Part shown: one piece after another, positions 37,732 through 46,771 of the stretch | Position numbering within the stretch: position 1 is the stretch's first letter | Layout: each line of letters starts with the position of its first letter | Assembly: GCF_009176305.1 (NCBI RefSeq) | Contig: NZ_BLAJ01000002.1 | Span: 186,001-250,000 of the forward strand | Reading direction: 5' to 3' | Source: Martinezella dioscoreae | GTDB taxonomy: Bacteria > Pseudomonadota > Alphaproteobacteria > Rhizobiales > Rhizobiaceae | DNA: 64,000 nt | The notes under the pieces: model-generated | The model's database searches: none | What the model saw: the letters and a program-made list of their open reading frames with translations, nothing else | What the model was told of the DNA's origin: nothing | Made by a program: the position numbers and the translations under genes

Positions 37732-38730
37732 TCAGTGCAGCTCCGTTCCCTGGATAGCTGAAAGCGTCCAGTCCGAACCCGGCTTGCGCACGAAGGTCCA
37801 GAGTTCCGTTGTTTCCGAAGGGTTGCGATCGTCGCCGTCGACGAGTTTCCCGGTCGCACGATCGACCATCGCGTCGATGCTCGAATAGCGCATGGCAAGC
37901 GTCGCATATTCGGCATTGCCCTCGCGCCACGCTTCGGCGATATCGCCTTGCTGCAGCCGGACGTCGGAAACGCTGTTGCGCACGCCGCTGGTCGCATTTT
38001 CCCCCAGTTCTTCGGCGAGGTAGGACATCGCCTCCGGCGTGGTCAGCCGGCGCAGCGTGGCATAGTCTTCCTTGCCATAGGCCGACTGGATTTCTGTCAG
38101 AAGGTGCTCGAAGCGATCAAGATCGGCCTGCTGCAACCCGATCTCGTCATTGGCTTGGCGCGCCTTCGGCGCGGCCGCCGCTCCACCGCCGATAGACGGA
38201 ATGGAGAAGGAAGGGCGCGAGGAAACACCTGCGTTGTTCATCGGATTCATATTGTAGGACGTGCCCGATCCCGGTGCTGCATATTCTGTCCGCTGGCGGC
38301 TTGCGAAGAAACGCATGGCAAAACTGATCAGCAACACGATCAGACCGATCTGCAGCAGCATGCCGAGGAAGCCGATGCCGCCGCCGAAACCGTGACCGAG
38401 CATCATGCCCAGAAGACCACCGGCGATCAGGCCACCGATCATCGACCCACCGAAGCCGCCGAAAAGACCTGGACGCTGCGGCGCGCCGAGCGGCGGCTGC
38501 GTCGTCGTTTGCTGCTGCGGCCGCTGCGTCATCGACCGGTCGATCGGGGCCGCCTGCGTAGGCGCCGTCCGCGTTATGGCCGGGGTATCAAAGGTGCGCG
38601 TTCCGCGGCTTCCGAAGCCGCTGGATCCAGCTCGGCGTGCATCGGCAGCGTCAAAGGTCGCTAAAGACGACGCGGCGGCAAGGACGACGATGGCTGCGAT
38701 CTTGGCGAAACGCGGTACTGCACTGAACAT
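37732..38730 (-). CDS. Tim44-like domain membrane protein
   Basis: 332 residues. N-terminal signal-like helix (about 7-25), a Ser/Arg/Gln-rich low-complexity linker (about 40-95), a glycine-rich membrane region (about 95-145) containing a helix LLQIGLIVLLISFAMRFFAS, and a C-terminal Tim44-like domain (about 195-332) with ADLDRFEHLLTEIQSAYGKED. Start set at ATG 38730 after AGGAGAG. Related alphaproteobacterial proteins are membrane anchored and of uncertain role in protein handling. Stands alone. Confidence 0.88.
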   Translation of the reverse strand: MFSAVPRFAKIAAIVVLAAASSLATFDAADARRAGSSGFGSRGTRTFDTPAITRTAPTQAAPIDRSMTQRPQQQTTTQPPLGAPQRPGLFGGFGGSMIGGLIAGGLLGMMLGHGFGGGIGFLGMLLQIGLIVLLISFAMRFFASRQRTEYAAPGSGTSYNMNPMNNAGVSSRPSFSIPSIGGGAAAAPKARQANDEIGLQQADLDRFEHLLTEIQSAYGKEDYATLRRLTTPEAMSYLAEELGENATSGVRNSVSDVRLQQGDIAEAWREGNAEYATLAMRYSSIDAMVDRATGKLVDGDDRNPSETTELWTFVRKPGSDWTLSAIQGTELH

Positions 38731-38896
38731 TGGCTCTCCTGTCATAGGGCAGAAAGACTAATCCGCCCCTATATGGGGATGCCTGTTCGTGATTGTAAGG
38801 CTGCGATTTTAAGTTGGTGCAAGTTTCAGATTTCAATCCAGAGCAAGCCAGCCGCGCGAGCATGCGGATGACTGGCCACACCCTTCGAAGACGATC

Positions 38897-39130
38897 CTAA
38901 TCTTCATCCGCTCCTTCGATCAAACCGTCATAGACTTCCATCATCGCATTGGTGATGGCCTGGCCAAGTGCGTTACCGGCCGCGCGGACATCATCCTCCG
39001 TGCCGTCCCGTGCGGCTCTTGCCAATTCAAAGCCCTCATCGCTGATGATCTGCTTTGCGACCTCGATGGCCCAAAGCCCGAAATCACCGCGGTTGTCTAT
39101 CTTGATCTCGTGTTCCATTGTCCGTTCCAT
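38897..39130 (-). CDS. conserved small acidic protein, function unknown
   Basis: 77 residues (73 if starting at the second ATG, 39118). Hydrophilic and acidic, with a helical EVAKQIISDEGFELARAA stretch and a DED C-terminus. Neither start has a strong ribosome-binding site. No domain recognised. Coding-like base use and no overlap with another gene support it. Confidence 0.65.
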   Translation of the reverse strand: MERTMEHEIKIDNRGDFGLWAIEVAKQIISDEGFELARAARDGTEDDVRAAGNALGQAITNAMMEVYDGLIEGADED

Positions 39131-39470
39131 CTATTGATCACAGCCAAGCCTCTATAGACCTGCCGGGCAAAAGGCCAGTTTCAATGACTCCATTACCGCT
39201 CGCATCCGTATGGTGAAGGGGCCGGAGCTCTGATTCCGGTTCTTTCCGCAGATTCGCAGGCGTCTGCGGATAGCGCTGACCGCTCTCCTATCGACCGGCC
39301 TAACAGAGGCCTTGATTGGAAAATCGCTTGCGGAAAGCGTTCGAAATGGCCTCGATGCGTCGGAACCTGTGGAAATACGGGCATTCTAGGCCTTTCCGGC
39401 CCGGACTCCAGGTGACAATGGACATCGGCAATGGAAATGATTCCACCGTCATCAATGCGGGGGAAGCCTC
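39131..39470. other. intergenic stretch upstream of HU
   Basis: About 340 bp without a supported gene. One inverted repeat, CCGCAGA / TCTGCGG (39246-39252 and 39263-39269), could belong to the HU promoter or be a terminator-like element. The HU promoter must lie here. Confidence 0.4.
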
Positions 39471-39749
39471 ATGACCACCACCAATGAAATTGCAGACAAG
39501 ATTGCTGCAGACCACAAGCTTACCAAAGTCCAGAGCAAGGCGATCGTCGAAGCCGTCTTTGCAGCCATTACCGGAGCCGCAACATCCGGCGCCGAAACCT
39601 CGATCCCGGGCTTTGGCAAGTTCAAAGTCAAGGATACGCCGGCGCGCGAAGCACGCAATCCGGGAACGGGCGCAACCATCAAGGTTGCAGCATCGAAGAA
39701 GCTCGCCTTCACGCCGGCCAAGGCGCTGAAGGATGCGCTCAACAAGTAA
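39471..39749 (+). CDS. HU-family DNA-binding protein
   Basis: 92-residue nucleoid protein that bends and compacts DNA as a dimer. Alpha-helical N-terminus (TNEIADKIAADHKLTKVQSK), then GFGKFKVKDTPAREARNPGT (the HU/IHF arm signature) and KKLAFTPAKALKDALN. A typical HU has RxAREGRNP; here TPAREARNP. Followed by a strong intrinsic terminator, so it is a single-gene unit. Confidence 0.95.
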   Translation: MTTTNEIADKIAADHKLTKVQSKAIVEAVFAAITGAATSGAETSIPGFGKFKVKDTPAREARNPGTGATIKVAASKKLAFTPAKALKDALNK

Positions 39750-39775
39750 TCCGGATCGTTAGGATCCCACAGTTC

Positions 39776-39817
39776 AACGGCCGGCTCTATTTGTTAGAGC
39801 CGGCCGTTTGCGTTTTC
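39776..39817 (+). terminator. intrinsic terminator of the HU gene
   Basis: Perfect 12-bp stem AACGGCCGGCTC / GAGCCGGCCGTT, 9-nt loop, followed by TGCGTTTTC. Strong. It sits 26 bp after the HU stop. Confidence 0.85.
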
Positions 39818-39859
39818 AAACGAAGGCGACCGCGCTTGCTGATCGCATCGAAGGGCTGG

Positions 39860-40684
39860 TCAACGCGAATCGAGATAGATCCTCAGCGCCTCAGCCTCAT
39901 CCGTCTGGATGGCAGAGACGCCGGCATCGACAAGTCTGCCCCAAATCGCAGCAGGATCCTGCAGGGCGGCAGTATCCGTGAAGCCCGCGCAGGAAACAGA
40001 ATCGAGGGTATTGACCCACAGGCGCATACCCGCATCCACAAAAAGCGCCTTGCGCGCCGCGAGCTGGTCAAGACTGTCGAAGTAGATTTCACAGAGCAGC
40101 GGCTTGAGCTGACGGAGAAGATCAAGCTGGCTCTCGGCATGCACAGAACCGAGGCGTGTTTTCGCCATGAGAAGTACCATCTCCGGCGACACGTTGCTCT
40201 GGATCCAGGCGAGATCGTCCGAGGTTTTCAGATCGCTCCAGAAGTCGACCTGCCGATCGACGCCCATCGCTCGGGCGCAGGCGATTACGCCGGGGATCAT
40301 GTCTCTGCGCTTGACATCGAGATGCAGGAAAATGCGACCGCGCGTGAGATCGAAGACGTCCTTCAGGCTCGGCAGCTTTTCATCGGTCATCCGGTTCGTC
40401 TCGCCGCCATCACGATCGCGCAGGTTCAGGTTCGACAATTGCTGCAGCGTCAACCCCTCCGCCTTTCGGGCGAGGCCAGCCGTTCGCTCGAGCGTATCAT
40501 CATGCAGAAGAAAGAACTCGCCATCGCTGCTGCATCGCACATCGATCTCGACCACATCGTAGCCGGCTGAAATCGCCTGCTCGATCGCAAGCAGGCTGTT
40601 TTCCGGCGCGGCGCGCCAGATCCCGCGATGAACGACGATCGCACAATCGCGCGAGGGATCGGCGATATAGTCGGCATAGTCCAT
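39860..40684 (-). CDS. glycerophosphodiester phosphodiesterase family protein
   Basis: 274-residue GDPD TIM barrel. Catalytic and metal residues follow the family pattern: HRGIWRAAPENS (H19), VEIDVR (E46, D48), LLHDDTLERTAG (H61). No signal peptide, so cytoplasmic. Would split glycerophosphodiesters to glycerol 3-phosphate and alcohol. Single gene, convergent with HU. Confidence 0.9.
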   Translation of the reverse strand: MDYADYIADPSRDCAIVVHRGIWRAAPENSLLAIEQAISAGYDVVEIDVRCSSDGEFFLLHDDTLERTAGLARKAEGLTLQQLSNLNLRDRDGGETNRMTDEKLPSLKDVFDLTRGRIFLHLDVKRRDMIPGVIACARAMGVDRQVDFWSDLKTSDDLAWIQSNVSPEMVLLMAKTRLGSVHAESQLDLLRQLKPLLCEIYFDSLDQLAARKALFVDAGMRLWVNTLDSVSCAGFTDTAALQDPAAIWGRLVDAGVSAIQTDEAEALRIYLDSR

Positions 40685-40901
40685 GATAGGTCCTCATCTC
40701 GCGCGAATCGCCCGGAACCACACGTCTTCAGCGGGCGTATCATGGGATTTTGACAGATCTGCAAAACGCGATGCCGATGGCTGCCACCGACATCTTAGAA
40801 CGGCAATCGCAGCCTAATAGCTGCGATCGGAAATGATGGATAAATTATCCAGGCGGCGGAAGATGCAATCTTAGAAATTCCAGTCCTCGTCTTCGGCCGG
40901 C

Positions 40902-41042
40902 AACCTCGTCGCCATTACCGATCCGCGCCACAGCCTCGTGCGTATCGTCGATAACCAATCACTGAAGGAAGTCCGCACCATTCCCGTTGAGGGGCAACCC
41001 TTTGCAATCGTTGCGGCCGGCGGATCGGGAGCGGTGCATTGA
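40902..41042 (+). pseudogene. C-terminal remnant of a YVTN-type beta-propeller protein
   Basis: About 46 codons without a start, reading NLVAITDPRHSLVRIVDNQS then LKEVRTIPVEGQPFAIVAAG before a stop. The alternating pattern (VRIVDNQSL..VRTIPVEGQPFAIV) is a blade of a YncE/YVTN-family propeller. The upstream part is missing: an in-frame stop is only about 28 bp before. The remainder of the 40685-41252 gap shows nothing else recognisable. Confidence 0.55.
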
Positions 41043-41252
41043 GAGCCTGAGATGTAGAGATTGCGATCCGTCTCAGATCATTGATTGTTGGCAGCCAGTC
41101 TCTGACTGCCGCCGCCTATTTGGAGCGCCATGTTTTAAGCGCGATGCCATCGATCGCGACCTGTAGATCATCGCAACGGGAGCCGGTTGCGCGGCCAGCG
41201 CCCGACAATTGACGATCGATAAGAATCCGATTTGCCAAGCCCGCCCGTGATA

Positions 41253-42398
41253 TCAGGCAGCGTGCGGGCGAAACATTGCGTTCGCGGCACTCTCCAAACG
41301 AAGCTTCAGTTCGTAAGCCACAGCGCAGATTGCCAAAGTCGCAACGGAAATCGGGATAAACGACACGGCGGACAAGAGCCCAATACGATCCAACCCATAG
41401 GCGATCAGCAGCATAACGGTCTGGTGGAGAACGTAGTAGGTGAGAACTGCCCTGTTGAGATAGCGGATCACGGCGTTTTCCGATCGGCACCAAATCCTCG
41501 CATAGCCGAGAACGGCGACGATCGCGCACCACTGGAACGTACCACCAAGCACCCTCCCTACAGACAGCCGCCACATTTCTGGATTACCGGATGGCAGACT
41601 GGGAAACAGGCATACCAAAGCCACCGCGCAAGCGACCGTCAGAATCAATGCCGGCCTCCGCATGTTGACAATAGCATCCCAGCAATCGTCACGCGTTGCC
41701 ATCACAGCTCCCATAAGGAACGCGGCCATATAAACGGCATGACTGTACCAATCGGTCAAAAACTCCAGTGATGGGGGAAAAATTGGTCTCAAGACAAGCC
41801 GCAGTAAGATAAATAGCAAGGCGGGCGCTATCAGTACCCATTTGCCCGTAAGCCAAGGGGCAAGCCGATCTCCCATATAGGGCAACAACGATGGCCACAC
41901 CGCTACCGTGAGCGTAATGATCACGGTATAACTCCACAGATATAGGAGATACCAAAGATGCTGCATGCCGGCGAGCAGCGTCTGCTCACCGCTCGGCAAG
42001 GAAACCGGAGTCAAGGTCAGATAATTCCAGAAGACCTCCAAAAGGCTGATATGCACACCCATCTCAGCGTTCAAAAACACATATATCTGTGGTGGAATCA
42101 GAAATACCATGCCCGCCAGAAAAGGCAGCAATAGTTGTCTTGTCCGCGCACTCCTCAATGCGCCTGGAGGACGCTTCACAAGCAGCATGCCCGTCACGGC
42201 GCCGGAGATGAAAAACAGCAGCGTCATTCGCCACGGATGCGTCAACAAATGGATTATATCGAAGGCGGGAGAACTGTCCGGCGCCTTCAGCATGAAATTT
42301 CTCGAATTATAAATCAGGCTAACGTGGTAGACGATCAGCAGCAAAAATGCTGCCACCCTGATAAAATCCAAATCATGCCGACGTGATGGTCTCTCCAT
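41253..42398 (-). CDS. acyltransferase family membrane protein (acyltransferase 3/OpgC-like)
   Basis: 381 residues with about ten helices. N-terminal RRHDLDFIRVAAFLLLIVYHVSL carries the conserved catalytic-type His of acyltransferase-3 proteins. FFISGAVTGMLL and VLTYYVLHQTVMLLIAYGL (conserved His near the C-terminus) also fit. It would O-acylate a surface sugar or glucan. Base composition is visibly more AT-rich than neighbours and the surroundings contain a gene remnant, suggesting acquisition. No partner genes. Confidence 0.85.
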   Translation of the reverse strand: MERPSRRHDLDFIRVAAFLLLIVYHVSLIYNSRNFMLKAPDSSPAFDIIHLLTHPWRMTLLFFISGAVTGMLLVKRPPGALRSARTRQLLLPFLAGMVFLIPPQIYVFLNAEMGVHISLLEVFWNYLTLTPVSLPSGEQTLLAGMQHLWYLLYLWSYTVIITLTVAVWPSLLPYMGDRLAPWLTGKWVLIAPALLFILLRLVLRPIFPPSLEFLTDWYSHAVYMAAFLMGAVMATRDDCWDAIVNMRRPALILTVACAVALVCLFPSLPSGNPEMWRLSVGRVLGGTFQWCAIVAVLGYARIWCRSENAVIRYLNRAVLTYYVLHQTVMLLIAYGLDRIGLLSAVSFIPISVATLAICAVAYELKLRLESAANAMFRPHAA

Positions 42399-42623
42399 AT
42401 TTTCGCATTTTAGATTTCAACCATTAATTGATTATGTAGTGAGCTACTCAAAATTTCGCGTTGGAAGGGCAAGCTTCCATGAAGCTCGGCCGAGCAGGCC
42501 AGAGCGCCCTGAGGCGAACGCCCATATCGATAAACGGCACCTCTCCAAAGCACGGCAGCCTCTCCGCCAAAAGCATGGGCAGAGGCGATGACGACGCTTG
42601 ACACTCAGCCTGCGAACTTTTAT

Positions 42624-42649
42624 TGATACGTATAACTAATACGTATAAG
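42624..42649. promoter_or_regulatory. tandem palindromic operator-like repeats before the LacI gene
   Basis: Two 13-bp units, TGATACGTATAAC and TAATACGTATAAG, directly adjacent, each with the palindrome ATACGTAT and a central CG as in LacI-family operators. They lie within 37 bp of the LacI ATG (42661). A -35/-10 pair (TTGATA, then TATAAG 15 bp later) overlaps them, so autoregulation is likely. Confidence 0.65.
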
Positions 42650-42660
42650 CAAAGTGAGTG

Positions 42661-43674
42661 ATGAAAAACGGACGAGCAACGCAAAAGGATGTCGCAAGGG
42701 CTGCGGGGGTTTCGCAGGCTACCGTTTCCATGGTGCTGAGCGGCGGCGGAGCATCCATCCCGGCGGAGACATGGGAGCGTATCACCAAGGCGGCAAAGGA
42801 CCTTGGCTACGTGCCAAACCGTTTTGCACAAGCGCTCAAGACGAGCCGCACGATGACCATCGCCTGCATCGTGCCTGACATCACCAATCCGTTCTATCCG
42901 TCTTTGATCCGCGGCATTCAGTCGGTCGCTGACGGCCAGAACTACGATGTGATCACGGTCAACACCGACGGGACGCCCGAGCGGGAACGTCATTTTCTCG
43001 ATTGGGCCCGACAGGGCCGTGTCGATGGTGTGGTCGGCGTCTTCTTCACGCTGAAGGCCAAGGATTTCAATCCATTGGTCGAAGCCGGCGTTCCCATAGT
43101 AAGAATTGAATCATCCAAGAAACGCGGCGGCGAAATCCCGATCGACGACATCTATGTCGACAGCAGGGCGGCGGCGCAGACGGTGACGGAATATCTGCTG
43201 GGCCTCGGTCATAAGCGCATCGCGCTCGTCGCCGGGCGCGGCGGTCCGCAGGCACACCGTATCGAGGGTTATCGTAAGGCGCTCGCAGAGTTCGGCCATC
43301 CCGACCATGTTGTCATCGATGACGAATTTTCCGAGATGGGCGGCGTCCGCGCGGCCGAGAGCATCCTCAACGGCGATTTCAGACCGACCGCTATCTTCGC
43401 CGCAAACGACCTGATGGCGATCGGGGTGATGCAGTCGCTGCGCGAGCGCGGCATCCGCATCCCCGAGGATATCGCTGTCGTCGGTTTCGACGATATTTCC
43501 GCCGCCAAGCTCGTCACCCCAACGCTGACGACGGTCGCGCAGTTTCAATGGAAAATGGGAGAACGTGCCGCGCAGACACTGATGGATCGCCTGCGCGGAG
43601 AGAAGACCGGTGCTGGAACCGCCGTTGAAATGCCCTTCGATCTCATCGTCAGGGGTTCGACGAGCAACGAATAA
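42661..43674 (+). CDS. LacI-family transcriptional repressor
   Basis: 337 residues. HTH at the N-terminus (ATQKDVARAAGVSQATVSMV), hinge helix (RFAQALKTSRT), then a periplasmic-binding-protein-like ligand domain (IACIVPDITNPFYPSLIRGI; VGFDDISAAKLVTPTLTTV). Start set at ATG 42661; a GTG just before it adds one codon. Heads the CUT1 sugar transport operon and should repress it and itself. Ligand unknown. Confidence 0.93.
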   Translation: MKNGRATQKDVARAAGVSQATVSMVLSGGGASIPAETWERITKAAKDLGYVPNRFAQALKTSRTMTIACIVPDITNPFYPSLIRGIQSVADGQNYDVITVNTDGTPERERHFLDWARQGRVDGVVGVFFTLKAKDFNPLVEAGVPIVRIESSKKRGGEIPIDDIYVDSRAAAQTVTEYLLGLGHKRIALVAGRGGPQAHRIEGYRKALAEFGHPDHVVIDDEFSEMGGVRAAESILNGDFRPTAIFAANDLMAIGVMQSLRERGIRIPEDIAVVGFDDISAAKLVTPTLTTVAQFQWKMGERAAQTLMDRLRGEKTGAGTAVEMPFDLIVRGSTSNE

Positions 43675-43698
43675 AACCAAATCGGGAGGAGAAAACCG

Positions 43699-45018
43699 AT
43701 GCACAGACGTACAGTTTTAAAAGCCGGCTTCGGCCTGGCTGCCCTGCCGCTTTTGTCCCGCTTCACCTTCGCGGCGGATCAGAAGCCGGTATCCTTCTGG
43801 TACGAATCCGCTTCGCCGGAGAACCAGGATAACCTCAAGAACATTCTGATCGACCCGTTCAATGCGGCACATCCCGAAGACCTCCTGAGTATCGATTTCC
43901 GCGGCTCGGATCTCGACAAGCAGCTGCGCGTCGCGATGCTGGCCGGCACAGGCCCCGATGTCGTCTTCACGGCCGGCCCGAGCTATGTCGCGGCAATGGC
44001 ACAGGCCGGTCAGCTTATGCCGCTTGACGACTACGCCAAGAAATACGGATGGGACGAGCGTCTGCTGCCGCTCTTCCTCGATCTCGGCCGCTACAACGGC
44101 AAGCTCTATGCGCTCGCGAAGACATACGAAACGCTCGGCCTCTTTTACAACAAGACCTTGTTCGACCAGAACAAATGGAAGGTGCCAACGACCATATCAG
44201 ATTTCGAGGCGCTTGCCGACGAGATGAAGGCCAAGGGCCTCACCCCATTCGGTGCCGGCAATGCCGACTGGCGCCCGGCCAACGAGCATTATGTCTCGAT
44301 CGCCATCAATTCGATTGCCGGACCCGAGAATGTCTACAAGGCACTGACAGGCGCCATTCCGTGGACCGATCCCGCCTTTGTCCACTCGATCGACAAGCTC
44401 GCGGAGTGGTGGGACAAGGGATATTTCGGTGACAACTACTTCTCGCTGACGCTGGAACAGGCCTTCGCGCAGATCGCCAGCGGCCAGGCCGGAATGGCAC
44501 CGACGGGCACGTGGAATTTCACCAACGTCCAGACCTATTTTCCGCAGAACAACGCGGAGCCCGGCTTCGTCGGCTTCCCGAGCGAGAAGGGCGATCCGAT
44601 CTTCGCACTTGGCATCGGCTCGACGCTGTCAATCAACGCCAAGTCAGGCAATGCCGATGGCGCCGCTGCCGTTCTCGATTACATGTTCACCGACGACTAC
44701 TACAGCAAGATGAACTCGGTCTGGCAGGGCGAATGGAACCTACCGCTGGCCGATCTCTCCAAGGTCAAGCTCTCCGATAAAGTCCTGCCTCTTTACGAGG
44801 ACGCCATGAAGCAGCTGGCAGGCGCAGTCGCCGCCGGCAAATACGGTTACACGACCTGGACCTTCCTGCCGCCGGCCACAGACACATACCTGGTCAGCGG
44901 CATGGAAGAGGTCTGGCTCAAGAAAACGAAGTCGGCCGACTTCCTGAAGAAGCTTGACGAGACCTTCAAGCAGGAACGCGACGCCGGCAAGGCGCCGGCG
45001 GTCCCACCCCGCACCTGA
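43699..45018 (+). CDS. sugar ABC transporter substrate-binding protein (CUT1 type)
   Basis: 439 residues. The signal peptide has twin arginines followed by hydrophobic residues (MHRRTVLKAGFGLAALPLLS), cleavage near FAA-DQKP; Tat-type export is possible. The mature part is a family-1 extracellular solute-binding fold (GTGPDVVFTAGPSYVAAMAQ; YALAKTYETLGLFYNKTLF). 24 bp after the LacI gene. Followed by a hairpin that likely makes its transcript the most abundant. Ligand unknown. Confidence 0.93.
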   Translation: MHRRTVLKAGFGLAALPLLSRFTFAADQKPVSFWYESASPENQDNLKNILIDPFNAAHPEDLLSIDFRGSDLDKQLRVAMLAGTGPDVVFTAGPSYVAAMAQAGQLMPLDDYAKKYGWDERLLPLFLDLGRYNGKLYALAKTYETLGLFYNKTLFDQNKWKVPTTISDFEALADEMKAKGLTPFGAGNADWRPANEHYVSIAINSIAGPENVYKALTGAIPWTDPAFVHSIDKLAEWWDKGYFGDNYFSLTLEQAFAQIASGQAGMAPTGTWNFTNVQTYFPQNNAEPGFVGFPSEKGDPIFALGIGSTLSINAKSGNADGAAAVLDYMFTDDYYSKMNSVWQGEWNLPLADLSKVKLSDKVLPLYEDAMKQLAGAVAAGKYGYTTWTFLPPATDTYLVSGMEEVWLKKTKSADFLKKLDETFKQERDAGKAPAVPPRT

Positions 45019-45029
45019 CAAGCCGCCGC

Positions 45030-45054
45030 AGGACGGCGTTGAAAGCGCCGTCCT
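45030..45054 (+). other. intercistronic hairpin after the substrate-binding protein gene
   Basis: AGGACGGCG / CGCCGTCCT with a 7-nt loop and no T-run, 11 bp after the stop codon. Fits an mRNA-stabilising or attenuating element that raises binding-protein expression above the permeases, as seen in other sugar ABC operons. Confidence 0.6.
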
Positions 45055-45069
45055 CGTCCGGAGGATATT

Positions 45070-45915
45070 ATGCACCGACTTTATCTCGTTCCGACGATGA
45101 TCATTAATATCATCATCGTCCTCGTCCCTGCTTTGCTGACGGTGGCACTCGCCTTCTGCAATTGGGACGGCATTTCCCCGCCCACCTTTGCGGGCCTCGA
45201 CAATTTCCGCGCGCTTGCCGGTGACCGCGTCTTCTGGCTGGCGCTGGGCAACAACATCATCTGGACCATCGTCTTCCTGACGGTGCCAATCCTCATGGGG
45301 CTGCTTGCCGCCTCGATGCTGCTGATCGTGCGCCGCGGCAGCAATTTCTTTCAGGTCGTCTATTTCCTGCCCGTCGTCATCGCGACCGCGATCACGGCCC
45401 GCATCTGGCAGGGTATGATCTATAGCCCCGTGACCGGTGTCTTCGGCCTCCTCAAAAAATACGGGCTGCCGATCCCTAATCCGCTGACCCAACCGCCGAT
45501 CGCGCTGTTCGGCGTCGCGACCGTCGACCTCTGGCACTGGTGGGGCTTTCTCTGCGTCATTTTCTTCGCCGCACTCCGCCAGGTGCCACAGGAACAGATC
45601 GAGGCGGCCCGCATCGAGGGCGCGACCTATGTCCAGATGATGCGCTATGTGCTGCTTCCCGGCATCCGGCCGACGATCACGCTGATGATGATCATGACCG
45701 TCATCTGGTCGTTCCTCGCCTTCGATTTCGTCTACATCCTCACCCAGGGCGGCCCAGCCTTCTCCAGCGAACTGCTTTCGACACTCGCCTATCGCAAGGC
45801 CTTTTATGATCTGAACGTCGGACAAGCGGCCGCCGCAGCCCTCGTCATCAGCCTGTTCGGGCTGATCGGCACCTTCTTCTACGTGCGCATCCAGACCAGG
45901 GAGGGCGAACAATGA
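45070..45915 (+). CDS. sugar ABC transporter permease (MalF/UgpA-like)
   Basis: 281 residues, six helices, beginning directly with the first (MHRLYLVPTMIINIIIVLVP). EAA loop: EQIEAARIEGATYVQMMRYVLLPGI. GGAGG 6 nt before the ATG. Overlaps the next permease by 4 bp. Confidence 0.93.
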   Translation: MHRLYLVPTMIINIIIVLVPALLTVALAFCNWDGISPPTFAGLDNFRALAGDRVFWLALGNNIIWTIVFLTVPILMGLLAASMLLIVRRGSNFFQVVYFLPVVIATAITARIWQGMIYSPVTGVFGLLKKYGLPIPNPLTQPPIALFGVATVDLWHWWGFLCVIFFAALRQVPQEQIEAARIEGATYVQMMRYVLLPGIRPTITLMMIMTVIWSFLAFDFVYILTQGGPAFSSELLSTLAYRKAFYDLNVGQAAAAALVISLFGLIGTFFYVRIQTREGEQ

Positions 45916-46745
45916 GGCTCGTGGAAAGCCGCCTGACCCTCTGGATCTGTTATATCCTTCTCGGCATATTCGCCTTCATCGCCCTCTTCCCGATCGCGCT
46001 TCTGGTGCTGAACTCACTGAAGCCGGCGGCTCAGATCGTGCAGAATCCGCTCGGCCTGCCGCAGCCGATCCGTTGGCAGAATTTTGCCAATGCCTGGAAC
46101 CACGCGAAATTCTCGAAGACTTTCGTCAATTCGCTGATCGTCTCCGGCACGACGATCGCGCTCGTCTGCACCACAGCGTCGCTGACGGCCTATGTCATCG
46201 CGCGCCGCAAGATCAAAAGCTGGAAGATCTTCACCTTCTATCTGCTGGCGACCACGACCGCACCGATCCAGCTCTATATCTTCCCGCTCTATTTCGGCTT
46301 CGCCAAGCTCGGGCTCATCAACAACATCTTCGGCGTGGCGCTGATCTACACCGCGCTCTACAGCCCCTTTGCCGTGATGCTGCTCAGAACCTATTTCCTG
46401 GCGGTTCCAAAGGAGCTTGAGGAAGCAGCGATCGTCGACGGCGCTACGCATTGGCAGGTCTTCTGGCGGGTGATGCTGCCGATCGTCTCGCCGGGCATCC
46501 TTACCGTGGCGCTGATCATCGGTCTGAACTCCTGGAACGAGTTCCTGATCGCCACGACCTTCCTGCAAAAACAGGAGAACATGACAGCCGTCATCGCCTT
46601 CTTCCTGCTGTCCGGCCAGTACAGCTCCGATTGGGGTGAGATCATGGCCGCAGCGCTCATCATCGTCGTGCCTGTCGTCGCGCTTTTCGTCTTCATGCAA
46701 AAGCGCTTCATCGAGGGCATGGCTGGCGGCTCCGTCAAAGGCTGA
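45912..46745 (+). CDS. sugar ABC transporter permease (MalG/UgpE-like)
   Basis: 277 residues with six helices. EAA loop: ELEEAAIVDGATHWQVFWRVMLPI. The typical NSLK..AQIVQNPLGLPQ periplasmic segment follows helix 1. Forms the channel with the upstream permease; 26 bp before the ADP-ribosylglycohydrolase-like gene. Confidence 0.93.
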   Translation: MRLVESRLTLWICYILLGIFAFIALFPIALLVLNSLKPAAQIVQNPLGLPQPIRWQNFANAWNHAKFSKTFVNSLIVSGTTIALVCTTASLTAYVIARRKIKSWKIFTFYLLATTTAPIQLYIFPLYFGFAKLGLINNIFGVALIYTALYSPFAVMLLRTYFLAVPKELEEAAIVDGATHWQVFWRVMLPIVSPGILTVALIIGLNSWNEFLIATTFLQKQENMTAVIAFFLLSGQYSSDWGEIMAAALIIVVPVVALFVFMQKRFIEGMAGGSVKG

Positions 46746-46771
46746 ACGAATTTATCGAAATGGAGTAAGCA

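Noticed and set aside
41116..41574. 152-codon minus-strand frame
   Set aside because: Overlaps the acyltransferase gene in another frame; no domain.
44740..45912. 390-codon minus-strand frame
   Set aside because: Antisense of the CUT1 binding protein and permease.
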